Shown here piece after piece: positions 32,478-44,500 of a stretch of 64,000 nt of DNA. The DNA is from Reclinomonas americana ATCC 50394 (lineage: Eukaryota > Jakobida > Jakobea > Jakobida): positions 257,812 through 321,811 of the forward strand of contig PS015054.1 in assembly GCA_048213135.1 (NCBI GenBank), in the 5' to 3' direction. Numbering within the stretch: the stretch's first letter is position 1; each line of letters begins with the position of its first letter. A program made the translations under genes and the position numbers. The notes below the pieces were generated by a model, which did no database searches, was not told the DNA's origin, and saw nothing but the letters and a program-made list of their open reading frames with translations.

Positions 32478-35400
32478 ATGGCAGAGGCGAACATTGGCGC
32501 TGCATCGCCTGTGCCGCCTCCCATCGAAACTCTGCTCGCCGAACCGTCACCGGCCTGTCCACGCATTCCCACTGTGCGACAGCGCGTAGAGGTCTTCCTT
32601 TGCCCTCTTTCTCTCTCACACATGGTCAGAGCTGACCGCTGCTGTGCAGACCAATCTCGGCTTTGTCAAGTACGGCTTTCGATTTGCCGATCCCGCGGAT
32701 CTGGCCAAGAAACGAAGGCGGCGGCGACGTGGATCGCAGGGCGGTGGTGGAGAGGACGAGGACGGGGATGATGACGGTGATGATGATGATGATGATGGTG
32801 AGGAGGAGGAGGATGAGGCAACGACACCAATGTCATTTGGTGCTGCATCGCCGCGCAAGAAGAAGACAAAGAACAGACCGCTGTCGCCGGCGGAGAGGGT
32901 GCTGTCGGCGGTGATTGACTCGCCGGATTCGGATTCGACAGAGCGTGATGTGCTGGCGGGTGCGTCACTAATGACGATCACGCACTCCCTCTCCTCGTCT
33001 CATGGCGGCAACACAGAGTCGCTGGCGTTCTTGGGGATCAGTGAGCAGCCGGGGACGTCGCACACCAACTATTACAACTCGCTGGGACCGGCGCCGGAGC
33101 CAGCTCGAGCGCTGGATGAGCAGAAGGAGCAGATGGTGGTGCGGGCCGATCTCGAGAAGGCGCTGTATGGCGCGCTGTTGCGTACGCGGCCTGGGTGGGA
33201 GCCACGTTGTGCGCTGCATCCCCGCTTAATGTGGTGCATTGCAGGAACGATGAGCAGACGTTTGTGCGCATCGAGTTGCAGGGCTTGCGGAACTTTGTTG
33301 CGTTGCACCACATTCGTAACTGCATTGGCTGCATGGCCTCACCAACGCACACACGTACCACAGATGAAGTTCCCGCGCACTTCGCTGCACTTGGTCATTG
33401 TGCTGGATGTCAGTGCCTCCATGAAGGGAGAGCGTCTGGAGGATGCCAAGCAGGCCTGTGTCGCTTCCATGCGCACTCTGCAAGTGAGTGGTTGTGAGAC
33501 GAATGCGTCGTGTGATCACCTGCTCACCTCGTGCATGTACGCAGGCCGGTACGACATGACGATGTTTGCTGCGGGCGTGAGACCTCTGTTGACTAACCCA
33601 CCCATTCCAACACAGGCGACTTGGGCGCGGTCATTACCTTCAACAATGGTTTGTCTCCCTCATTTACTCCCCCACTCGCCGTCTTGTCTCATCGCGCTCT
33701 CGTTACAGAGGCTCGCATCTCGGTGCAGACGTTCGAGAAGGGCAAGGTGTACATGGATGAGGTCGAGGATCAGATTCTCGAGCCAGAGGCTGAGGTGATT
33801 CGTCCGCCCGCCTCGTACGTGCTTCTCGCTTCCTTACGATAAGTGTGCGTGTGTTCGTGCTGCAGGGCGGAACCAACCTCTACAGTGCACTTGTAGTGGC
33901 GTTGCGTGACGGGGCCACCCCTTTCCATCCCCCCGGGTCGCCATACTCACCATCGTGTCATGCAGTGAGAACGAGATCAAGCGCAACACGCGACAGGGCT
34001 ACGTTCGCCGACTCTTTATCGTCAGCGACGGCCGAGTGAGTCCCTGTCGTGCCTCGTACCCGTGTACGTTTCTCGCCTTGCTCACGTTACGCGCAGCCGA
34101 ATGTGGAGACGGGTCTCGAGCCACTTGTGCGACGCATCAACACACTCGGCGTGCTGGTGTCTACCTTTGGTGTCGGTCTGAAGTTCAACGAGCAGTTGTT
34201 GCAGACGCTGTCTATGGTAGGCTGCGGCAGTTTCCATTTCGTGAAGGATTCGGAGCGCACCTTGCAGCACTTGCGCGAGGAGATTGTAGGCGCGGCTGTG
34301 ATTGTGGCACGCGACCTCAAGGTGTTCATCAGACCCATTGGCGATGTGCAAGTTGCGTGCCTCGTCGTCGGTGTGCAGGCCAGCTGTCGTAAAGGCACTC
34401 ATCGTCACCGCAGGTGGGAGAGATCTTTGGCTACTTTTCCGAGCAGTGGGACACGACACCGGGTCAGAAGGGCGAATGGGTGGTCTATGTTGCGTCTCCC
34501 GTGTGATGCGGGAATAAGGGAATGCATGCCAACCTTGTCTCTTTTTGCGGCGTGCAGATTGGCGACGTGAAGAGTGACGCCATTGTGGACATTCTCGTGC
34601 GCATCGACATTGCTGGCTCGCTGAAGGAGGACTTTGAGATGGAGCGCCTGCTGAAGCGCAAGAAGCAGTCGATTCTGCTGGGTCAGCGCAAGCTGTTGAT
34701 TCAGGTGTGGTGCTGCTGACCTTTCATTCTTAATCGTGGAGCTTGCTTGCTCATTCACGGTGCGTGCATGTGGCGACTGCAGCGCGAGGCAGAGTCGGCC
34801 AGAAACAGTGCGGCCAATTCGCCGGCCGCGACTCCGCGTCTTCGATCGCCATCGGGGGCTGTCTCCGGCACTGTCAGTGGTGCCGGCTCTCCATCTGGCT
34901 CGCGGGCGACGTCGGCGGCTCCTAGCGGAAGCCAATCGTCACCGCGCAGTCGACCAGCACCAGGCAGTCCGTCTGCGCGCTCTGGCGTGTCCAGCCCGAA
35001 GGGGCATCCACCGCCGTCGTCGCAGGGCGAGCGATCGGTGAGTCTGGCCATTTCTGTCGTCGCTGTCGTGGTTGCAGCTCTAAGAAGTAACGGTATGTGT
35101 TGCCACAGGTCACGCCAGGCACGATGATCAAGCGTCTGCTGGAGCGCTCGCTGCTCGACGTCAGGATCGAGTATTTCGACATGGCCGGCGAGTTCCAAGT
35201 GCAAACGCGCGGTCTTTCCGCTTGCTTCACCGAAGACGTGAGTTCCATGCCAGGGTTGGAGAACTGCCATTCGTCTCACTGTTCTCTCTCTCTCTCTCCC
35301 TGCTGCAGGACATCGAGGCGCGTGCTGGTCACAGCGTTCATGCCGTGGTCGAGAAGGTGGAACGAGTCAATGCCGCTGGGGTGCGCATGTCATGGTCGTT

Positions 35401-35751
35401 TTTTGTGTTCTCGCCTCGTGGCTCACCCGCGATGCAGGTGCTGGACAAGGTGTGCGAGCTGTTTGTGCAGCAACACTTTGGCGAGGCCCGCCGAGTGCTG
35501 CAAGAGTTCCGCATGACGGTCCAGGCCGCCGAGTTGGATGAACAATTAGGAGTTGTGTTGTGCGCGCCACTCGTAGTGTCTTACCCGTCACAAAAAACTC
35601 ACCGCCTCTCCGCACATCCTCCCACGCATATACACACATGCAGGACTTGGACCAGCGGTGCCTTTCGCGTGCCAGCACCGAGACCACGGAGGAGAACGAA
35701 GAGTTCCTGAAGGAGGCCTCGGCACTGGCCTACAAATTGCGACGCTTCTGA
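32478..35751 (+). CDS. von Willebrand factor A domain protein
   Basis: Seventeen exons join in phase into 738 residues: 32478-32591, 32650-32959, 33017-33194, 33245-33296, 33364-33487, 33616-33648, 33709-33818, 33866-33936, 33966-34035, 34097-34351, 34414-34488, 34558-34704, 34783-35037, 35109-35237, 35309-35380, 35438-35551, 35644-35751. After an Arg-rich stretch, an Asp/Glu run and a disordered part, a VWA domain with a full MIDAS starts near residue 230: HLVIVLDVSASMKGERLEDA (DxSxS), DLGAVITFNNEARISV, GGTNLYSALVVAL (Thr) and LFIVSDGRPN (Asp). VSTFGVGLKFNEQLLQTL and GSFHFVKDSE complete it. A beta-rich segment (GEIFGYFSEQWD, VDILVRIDIAG) and a helical C-terminus (LLGQRKLLIQ, RRVLQEFRMTVQAAE) follow, as in WAV3-like VWA proteins but with no RING. 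The intron at 33937-33965 is only 29 nt. Confidence 0.88.
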
Positions 35752-35804
35752 CGCACCGGCGTCACTTCACGTGTACCATTACGATTAAAGATGAACGGCA
35801 GCTA

Positions 35805-38800
35805 CTACATTACTTGTGGATGCCAAGCTGTGCGTAGGTGGTCGCAGAGTGAGCCGCACTGCAGTTGGAGAGACAGGAGACAATGTGCAATCACCTCTTG
35901 GAGCACAGCCTCCAGCTGCGGTACTTGTGCCGGATGCAGCACGTGCTCCCGCAACACATCCATGGCCGACACGAATCGCGACACAAGCTCGGTGCTGGCG
36001 GTGGACAAGCTCGACGCAGAGGATGCCGGCTCAGCATCCCGTGGTGGCTGTACGCAGACAAACGTGAGCGTCGGCCATTGTGTTTTCATCACGATGGAGC
36101 ACTGTGCGTAACTTGACTGCGTGCCTGTCGCTGCAACCGGAAGCGCAGCTCCTCGTTCTCGGCAGTCGACTGCTGCGCTCGAGCCTTCCACTCGTCGCGC
36201 TCCGTCGACAAGACGCGCAGCTGCGCCTGGTGCTCCTCCATGGCCGCCTCCAAACGATGACACCGATTGATGGCTTCGTTGATGTCCTGCTGCGCCTCGC
36301 CTTGCACGCGCTGCAGCTCGCTCTCCAGCAGTTGGGCATGTTGAGTCGCCGCACGGAGGTCCTTCATTATCTCCCTGTGCGTAGCACATACACACAGAGT
36401 GAGTGCCAGATGTAGAGTCAATACACGATACGGCGCCGCAACTGCTGCTTCCGTGCCGCCTTGGTGGCCTTGGCGACTGCTTGCTGTGACTTGCGCTCTT
36501 CGGCCTTGGCACGGTTCTCCAGTTGCTCCATTTGCGATTTGAGGCGCGTCAGAGCCCCGTCCATCACCTGCCGGTACCGACGGTATTCGTCGAGTTCACT
36601 TTGCAGTCTGATTTGTGCACTCAGGCGGTGAGTGACAGCGAGTTCCACAGCAACAACCACAACAACAACAGCGACGAAACTTGGCGATGCGCTTCTGACT
36701 GATTTCGGTATCTGGAGTCGTCGGCAGATCGAACCGCGTCAGTGACACGTCGGTGGGTGTGGCCGATCGTTGCGACAAGTCAATAGCAGAGGCACTTGGC
36801 GTGGCGGCGGTCGACCCGGAGTACGAACGACGGCGAGGAACAGAGTTGGAGGGTCTACCGAGCATCGGAATTGGTGACGGAGCTCCCTGCGGGAAGCCAG
36901 TAGACGCTGCATTGGCGCGCAGTTCCACGCCAGCACCGCGCGGCTTGCCGCCTCGTTGCACATCGGCGGACTGCGCTGGTGGTGATGCTGGGCGCAGCGA
37001 CGGACCTGTCTGCTGTTGATGCTGCTGTTGATGTTGTTGGTGCAACTGTTGCTGCTGTTGTTGTTGCTGTTGCTGCTGCTGTTGTTGTTGTTGCTGGTGG
37101 TGGCGCATCAAATTGTCACGCAAAACGCGAGCCTCACGCTCACGACCCTCCAGGGAGCGACGCAGGTCTTCGACCTACACGCAGACATGAGTCAGACACA
37201 GTGATTGGTGAAGCGCAGGCACGTCGCCAGCCGACTCACCGTGGGCTCGGCGGCGGCGGCGGCGGCGTTGCCGACAGACACCTGGTACACTCCGTGCCCG
37301 TGTGGGTCATAGAATGGCGCAGCACTGCTTGGCCGCGTTGCAGTGGCCGACGGTGCAACTGCTTGTGGCACTGCAGATTGCGGACGCACAATGGCGCCAT
37401 TGTGCAGCGGTGTGCGATACGATGGGACTCCCGGAGCCGCCATGGGTGCAGCTGTTGGTAGGGGTGCCTGAGGCATTTGCATGGGCGCGGAGGAGGTTGC
37501 CGAGCGAGAGGCAGACATGAATGCGGCCGCAGCGGCTTCCGAGGCAGAGGCAGTGACCTGCGTGAGTGATCGATGAAGTCAGCGTTGCCGGCACACATGC
37601 ATCCCGCCGAGTTAGTGGCACGTGCCTGGTTCACAATGTCGTCCACCGACAGACCAGCAAACATGTCATTCGCGACCAATGTGCCGACAGGAGGCGGTTG
37701 TGACGGATGTCCAACGGGAACGCCACGAGCCGGAACACCGTGAGTTTGCATGGACTGTCCAGCTCCTGCGGCAGCAGCAGCAGCGGCGGCGGCGGCAGAA
37801 CGAGCACGAGCTGCATAGCTCGGCTGCGAGGACTGCAGGCCGCTTTCACCACCGAATCCGTTGCTGGCGCGAGCAAAGGTGGCCCACGGAGACTCCTCCG
37901 GCTCAATGTCGTCTGTGCCCGATGAGGATGAGTGAGTGTGTCGGGAACAGAGCAACTTTTAGTTGGGAGTGCGATGTCACACCGTGGGACGAATCGACAG
38001 AGTAGTCGTCTTCGGGTGGTGGTGCCGATTGCGGCCTGCCTGTTGGATGTGTGTGCGACTGCTGCGCTTCCCAACGCGCAAAGTCATCCGAAAACACCGA
38101 TGACGACGACGGCACATACGGTGGCGACGGTCCGTCAAACATGGATCGCAAGCGCACAGCCAGCATGTGCACTCGTGTGGCCAGCGCCAGTGTGGCACAC
38201 CCGGAGATGACCGTATCGCGATATGGATTCACCATGCATAGGAAGGAGCACCAGCGGCGACCGACCAAGCTGTAGATGCGCATGAGAGAGGTCGCCACGA
38301 AAGAGTGGTCCCACACAGGAACGCACCTGTCGCGCAGCAGCAGGGTGATCTTTGACTTGTGGAACGGGGCACTTGGGCGTGCGTTCTCCAAGTCTGTCAG
38401 CACGTGATCCAAGTGCGTCAGCCACAGCATGCTCGCCGAATCCGTGCACTGCGCGTTAGACCACAGATCAGCATCTCTGTGCCAACAAGACGACTGAGAT
38501 CAGGAGGAGTACCTTGTCCGGGGCGCCGAGAACCACCACATACAGTGTGCCGTCTCGCTCGTGACGACTGCAGTGGAGTCATGGTCAGTGTCACCAACAC
38601 ACTCAGGCGTGGGGGACGCACACACACACGAAACCTCTGTGCATTTCGTGATCGAAAGTGCAATCCGATAATGGTGTGCGCTCCGCGTGTGGTGTTCTTC
38701 TTTGCACTGCAACACGAGTGAGGTGATTGAACATGGAGGGCACTGCCGATGCAGGATGTGGGGAACCCACCGCAGGAACTGCGACAGCGCATCTTGCAGT

Positions 38801-39324
38801 CCACTGATGGGTATTCTTGTCGCACCCTCCACCACGATGCCGTCCTGCAGAAGCTGGAGAGTGAGCCAGCCGCGATCAGCAAAGCACAACACAGGAAGGC
38901 GCACACGCACCTGTGCATCGTCACGCAGTCGCATGGCGTTTTTCTTGGACGATGGCGTCGCGCTCGGTCCAGCCGCCGCTGACGACGACGACGAGGGAAC
39001 GAGCAAATCGCGCAACTCGTCACTCGAGCACTGCACACACGACAGCGTCGTGGCGGTCACGTGGACACCCGACGGGTGTCGTCCGGCCTGACCCAAACCT
39101 CCAAACGACAGCACTGTGCGGCGAGCCAAACAGGTGAGCCACTCGTCTCGTCGCAGCCACCCACACACACTCAACTGTCGAACGCATGCTGCACCGCCCG
39201 CAGAAACATGCCCATGTGCTGCGCCGATGCTGCACCCTCCAGCACAAACTTTTTCCCCGACGCCGAGCTGCCCGACAGAACCAAGCAGCTCACACCGCCC
39301 TGTGGCGCGCACTTGTAAGGAGAA

Positions 39325-39368
<44 letters not shown>

Positions 39369-39763
39369 CACACGCGCCACGCACCATCACGGCCTGCTCC
39401 ACCAGCGGTCGCACCTCCGTCTCAAACACCTCCTGCTGCGCAGCGCCGGCCTCGTACACGCGATCCGCAGAAAACCTTTACATCACATCAGACACTCGCG
39501 CGCATTCTCTCTCTCTCACACACACACACACACGTGCGCACACTCAACTGATGCGAAGTAGTGTGAAACTCATCCGTAAACAGGGCCACAGTGCCCGTCT
39601 GCACATTGCTCTGCAGCTCAAACACGGGACGTCGCATCGCGGCACCTGCTCGATCCTCACTGCCACTGGCTGCGTTGCGCATCGCCGCAGTGGAGGAGGA
39701 AGAGGAGGAGTCATCCTCAGGACCGTGCACAGCGCCAATGCGAATGGCCACGCGCAGTGCCAT
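35805..39763 (-). CDS. divergent kinesin-like protein with degenerate motor and coiled coil
   Basis: Fifteen exons join in phase into 1,020 residues: 39549-39763, 39385-39475, 39176-39311, 38911-39113, 38771-38853, 38626-38706, 38513-38567, 38327-38448, 37983-38269, 37635-37912, 37240-37557, 36681-37174, 36425-36619, 36113-36374, 35805-36047. The first ~360 residues follow a kinesin motor: FSADRVYEAGAAQQEVFETE, a P-loop position LSGSSASGKKFVLEG, VHVTATTLSC then SDELRDLL, TRGAHTIIGLHFRS (switch I position), and HKSKITLLLRDSLVGRR then GCATLALATRVHML. The hydrolysis motifs are eroded: no GQTGSGKT, no SSRSH and no DLAGSE. Then come disordered Pro/Ser parts, a polyGln run and coiled coils (LQSELDEYRRYRQVMDGAL, EIMKDLRAATQHAQLLESEL). 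It is probably a microtubule-binding or structural kinesin without motility. The last intron may be absent or 36 nt in frame. Confidence 0.85.
37010..37095. repeat. CAG/CAA repeat coding polyGln in the kinesin-like gene
   Basis: On the minus strand a mixed CAG/CAA tract with a few CAT and CAC codons encodes a Gln/His run just after VLRDNLMRHH. Mixed codons suggest selection on the protein or an old expansion. Confidence 0.9.
39328..39363. repeat. (GA)n microsatellite in a kinesin intron
   Basis: About 18 GA units inside the intron at 39312-39384. On the sense strand it reads (TC)n, a polypyrimidine run upstream of the acceptor CTTACAAG. Confidence 0.9.
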
Positions 39764-39840
39764 GGCGACGATCGATCAAGTAGTGAGCGCGCGAGCGCGG
39801 CCATGACAAATCAAAACCGACGCGACGCACACACAACACG
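39764..39840. promoter_or_regulatory. 77-bp divergent promoter, kinesin / IQ protein
   Basis: Again exactly 77 bp between divergent ATGs (39763 minus, 39841 plus). No shared motif with 10729-10805 was obvious by eye. Confidence 0.5.
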
Positions 39841-41527
39841 ATGAGCGACGAGGACGACAGCAACGGTTGCGTCTCACTGTCTCTCCCTGTGTGTGCGTGC
39901 GTGTATATGTGCGTTGAGCTCACTGGGGGCCAGCAGCTTCTGAGGAAGAGGAGGAGGACGAGGATGATGAGGATGACGACGACGATGATGATGATGATGA
40001 CGATGATGACGATGAAGACGATGAGGAGGAGGAGGAAGAGGAGGAAGGCGGCGATGACTTGCAAAAGATCTTGTCGAGTTGCGCTGTCGCCAGGTGGAAT
40101 GTCAGTTTGTGTGATCATCTCACGTGCGCTGCGCGTCGCGCAGACTTGCCGCTCGCCTCGCAGCACTTCCGCATCACACTGGAGGTGAAGAACGGCAAGC
40201 TGATCAAGTCGCAGTTGGAGATCTTGGATCCGAGTGAGCTGCGTGCGGTGGCCGCGGCCAAGATCCAACGGGCGTGGCGGCGTCATGCTGCGCGGCGGCG
40301 AGCTCATCGCGAACGGTATGCTTTCTTGTCCCCCTCCCCCCCGTCGCAGCGATCGCCAATTGTCGGAGCTGATCGTGCCACAGGTACCAGTTTGGTCAGC
40401 TGTCGGATGGAGTCACGCAGACGACGCCGCGTCCGGTTGTCGATGCGGGTGACATGCCGCCGCTGTCGCCGCGTGATGTGGCCAGTCGGTATCCGCGACC
40501 GTTGCGTACACGGTCGCCGTCGCCGCCGGCTGGCAACGCAGAGTTGTACCAGCACACCAATTTTCCTGCGTTGCCGCCGCCGTCCATGTCTGGCCGTGCA
40601 CTGCGCAACAGCCGTGATAGTGGCGTGGGCATGAGTCCGCGCAGCAGCGGTGGCGGTGCGGATTTCGGCGATTATGTTCGCGGTGCTGCCAACAGGTGAT
40701 GCGAGTGGCGATTGCTGTCGTAGCGGTGGTGACTCACGTCGTCCCGCGCAGTGATGCTGTGGGTGAGCTCAGCTTTCGTGGTGACCACCGTGATCTCGTC
40801 AACGATGCCATCTCCACTCTACTACACCCATCCTATCGTGCCACTCCGTCGTCCCGTGGAGTCGGCTCGAGGCAGATGTATGGGTCGTCGAGCGCGCCTC
40901 CTCCCGTGGAGAGTGCTCCGTTTGCACCGCCGGTGCTGCCACCAAATCCCACGTACTTTCAGCGGCTGGCTGCGGCAGCGGCTGTCGGCAAGCAAGTGCT
41001 GGAGCGGGGAGCGACACCACGCAGCGACACTGGAACTCCCGTGTCGTCGGGCTACGGTAGTTCACATCGACGAGGCGATCAATCGCGCTTTCCACCGCCA
41101 GCGCCCGCCAACAATCCCGCCAGTCTGTATGCAGCCGCACCGCCACCCTTACAATCCTCCTCGTCGTCGCGGTACAATCCGTCACCAACGCAGCACATCA
41201 TGTCACAGACTGGATTTCGACCACCGGTACGTTGCTGTCGTTGACTCTCTTGCCCCCGGCTTCGAAAAAAGCACTGATGACCGATTGCGCTGACTACCAG
41301 CAGCCACCAGCGCGGGAGCGCGCTTCACCCGCGCTATCCGACGTTCGGGTTGGAGGCATCCGTCAAGGGCGGGGACGTAACGGACAGTTTCCACCAGGTA
41401 CTGTGGCGCACAGGCAGGTTTTTTCCGATTGTTGTCACCAACCCACCAGCGCAACCGTTTGCATGCAGGCGTGGCATTCGACGTGTATAGCGAAGCCGAT
41501 GCCGCACTAGGGTACTCGAGGCAGTGA
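39841..41527 (+). CDS. IQ-motif protein with very acidic N-terminus
   Basis: Seven exons (39841-39865, 39937-40104, 40144-40315, 40384-40695, 40752-41226, 41301-41397, 41469-41527) join in phase into 435 residues. The N-terminus is MSDEDDSNASEEEE followed by a long unbroken Asp/Glu run. Then FRITLEVKNGKLIKSQLEIL and one IQ motif, AAKIQRAWRRHAARRRAHRE, a calmodulin or light-chain binding site. The rest is Ser/Pro/Arg-rich and disordered, ending VAFDVYSEADAALGYSRQ. No catalytic domain. It could be a cytoskeletal or ciliary adaptor; that is inference. It is divergent from the kinesin-like gene and converges on the ankyrin-PH gene with 36 bp between stops. The third donor (40105) is GTTTGT after a leftover A. 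Confidence 0.82.
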
Positions 41528-41563
41528 ACACGCGCTGAACATTGCTGCTTTCGTGAAACATCC

Positions 41564-44500
41564 TCATGGATACATTTTCGAGCATTGCACCAATACGGCG
41601 AACCATTCGTCAGGGAACGCCACTCGCCCGGTGTGGTCGACGGCAATGCTGAGGTTCGACCTGCTGGCGCCACTGTCACCAGATGACTTTTCGTGTACGT
41701 GAATGGTGAGTACGGAGAACGGGTGCGGCAGCGATGACAGGCCGAGAGTCTCCGAACTGGGTGCTGTACCAATCGTTTCAGTCTTAGGCCGTCACTCCGT
41801 GCACTGATGTTTTATCAGACGTACCGTGCCGCGTGTAGGTGGCGCTGCTCAAGCGCACCAGTCCACGACATGTGGCCTCCAGGTCTGCACGGACGCGGGT
41901 TCGATACAAATCATGACTGGAGGAGCCGCGAATACGATCTGCGTCGGAAGAATGAGAGACAACACTGCGTACATCGTACGCACGCGGCTACGCACGCACA
42001 TGCAGCCTCATCGCGGAAAAAATACAGCACATTGTCGGTGAGGTCCAGCACTGCGCAGATCGGTGGTTGGCGCCAGCAACGACAGCAGTACGCGCACGAC
42101 CGACTCACCAAAGTGTCTTGTGTGCCACGAGGCGAAGCCGAGGTCTGCACGTGCACACACACACACACACACACATACACGGTAAATGGAACAATCAGCA
42201 GGCGCCGGCGTGCGTGTGTGTGTGTGCATGTCACGCACGAGTCGACTTCTTTTCAAGAGGGCCAACAATCAGCAGCTCGTGACTGCTCTCGTTCTCCATC
42301 AGGTGCCGACTTTCGTGTTCCCTGTGCACAATGGCGTGGGTACGAACAGATAGAGCCATGCACGAGCGTGGTCATTGCTCACCGACTGGCACCACGCAGG
42401 CCGCAACAGGAACGCGCAGAGTCGAATGCAACGCTGTTCAGTCGACGTTGCGTATTCTGTTGCATGGTGGCCTGCAGTTGTGCCCAATGCGTCTCCAACT
42501 GTCACAAACAAGTGAGTGACAAGGGGCAACGCCGGGTGCAGTGTGGTGAACGAACAATGGCGGCGGCTTCCTCGTGGCCGTTTCGACGCGCCGTCTCCAG
42601 TACCACCGGCGACAGGATCTTGTCGGCCAACTGCAGTGACGAGAACAATCAGCAGTGGCGTGCAGGAGATAGTGGAGCGCGTGAGAGCACCAAACATTGT
42701 CACGATAGCAGCACATTTGCGCGCCGTGCAGCAACAGGAGATTCACAATTGCCGGGTTACCTGCACGAGGCAACTGCAAGCGTTTTGCAGGTGTGAGAAA
42801 GGAGGAATTGTACGTACCACACATCAACAGTGCGTGCATACGCACCACGGATGCCATCAACGGAGTGCAGTACGCAGAGTTGTCTCGAGGTGATGCTGAC
42901 AAGAGATACGGAGGTGGGCAACAATGCACAGCAATACATGTCGCATGACGAGAGCAATCTCACCAGAGCCGTCGCCGCGGCCGCACACCGGCATGTTGGG
43001 ATTCACTCCCAGTTCAAGCAGAGTCTGGAAGGGGAAACAGGTGAGCACGCACTGGCATATAAGAGATAGTCGCCGACGCGCGCACCTCCACCATATCCGC
43101 CTGTAAGAGGGAGGGAGAGAAGATGAATGCATTCGTCCACACTGCATACGTGCAACACAGACTACTCACTTGCTGTTGCCGAATGGCGATTCCCAGTGGT
43201 GTCCAGTCGGACTCATCACGAATGTGAGTCGACGCACCGTGCGAGAGGAGGAGGCTCACACACTACGCAGAGACAATCGGTCAGCAAACAGCACACATGA
43301 ATCGCCCGACCAGCCAGTCACACACACACACACACATACCCCCTCATGGTTGCCAGTGATGGCAGCAGACAGAGGAAGGCGTCCGCGTGCCCCATCCACA
43401 TGGATCCCGTGCTGAAGGAAGCGTTGCAGCACGTCCGTGTCTCCATTCGACGCAGCCGCTGCGATAGAGACACCCCACAGTGGTGAGGCACAGTCGTCGT
43501 GCACGATGCAGCTCGCCAACTCTTCCCTCCCAACTCCGCACCGTAGAAACACGAGCTCGCCACCACTGTGTCGATCAGACCAGGTACTCCACGCAATAAT
43601 TCGTCCACCACCGCAGCATGCTTGCGCTCGGCGGCCGAATGCAACGCACTGGACGCGATCTCGGTGACTGCCGCGCTCTGCGCACTGTTCAGGTGACCGG
43701 CAGGCCTTTCCTGTGCATGGAGAGTGTGACTCTTTGCTGCCACGCAGAACGAGAGAGAGAGATATGCAGCCGACAAACGCAACGCGATGCAGATCGTCAA
43801 GCAGCTGTTTTACCGCACTGACATCGCCGGCAGCCGCCGCCGCTTTCAGTGCGTCGCGCCAGACTGGCTGCACACCGGCAACAGTGACCACCTTGTCGCT
43901 CGACTGCAAGCGTGAACTGGACAAACACACAAGCACAGAGGTCAGTGCGTTGCACACCGCAACGCTGTCGACGACGTGCACCACGCAACAGCGCCTGGTC
44001 GACGGATTCCGAGTCGCTTGCCGACAAGGACCCTCCACCGACGCCGGTGGTGCCAATGGTGAACAGCATCGACGACGACATCTCATCGCTGCGGCTCTTG
44101 GTGTGTACGCTGGCGATGCGTCGTCTCTCCGCCACTGGTTCGAGTGCCTCCGCAAATGATGGGCCGTACACGACACGGGCTTCGGGGATCGCCGACGGCA
44201 CCGGCGGAATGGCGTCGTACCGGTGCTCCTCGCTGGCGGCGACCGGGAGCGCCGACACAGCAGCGTACGACGAGATAATCGAGTTGAGTTCCTGCCGACC
44301 GAGGGCGTACGGGGAGCTGCTGCTGGTGTGCGAGATGCCGCCGTCCGCCGCATCCCCCTCGTCATCGTCGCCATCGTCGTCTCGATCGTCGTCCGTTGTG
44401 GCAGTCTCTATTTTCTGACCGCGTACACTGGGTGGTGCTAGCAGCGGTGGCGACGACACGATGGTGTGAGTCGACGACGCCGAGCAGACACTCAGGCCCG

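Noticed and set aside
33546-33580. Possible extra exon in the VWA gene reading RYDMTMFAAG
   Set aside because: It breaks phase with the next exon, and skipping it gives the exact VWA spacing from the AKQAC helix to VITF. It may be an alternative exon but is not needed.
42299-42703. Open frame with TPLLIVLVTA in the ankyrin gene region
   Set aside because: It overlaps an intron. The exon pair 42696-42760 and 42556-42630 closes in phase and continues the ankyrin pattern (VVLETARRNGHEEAA).
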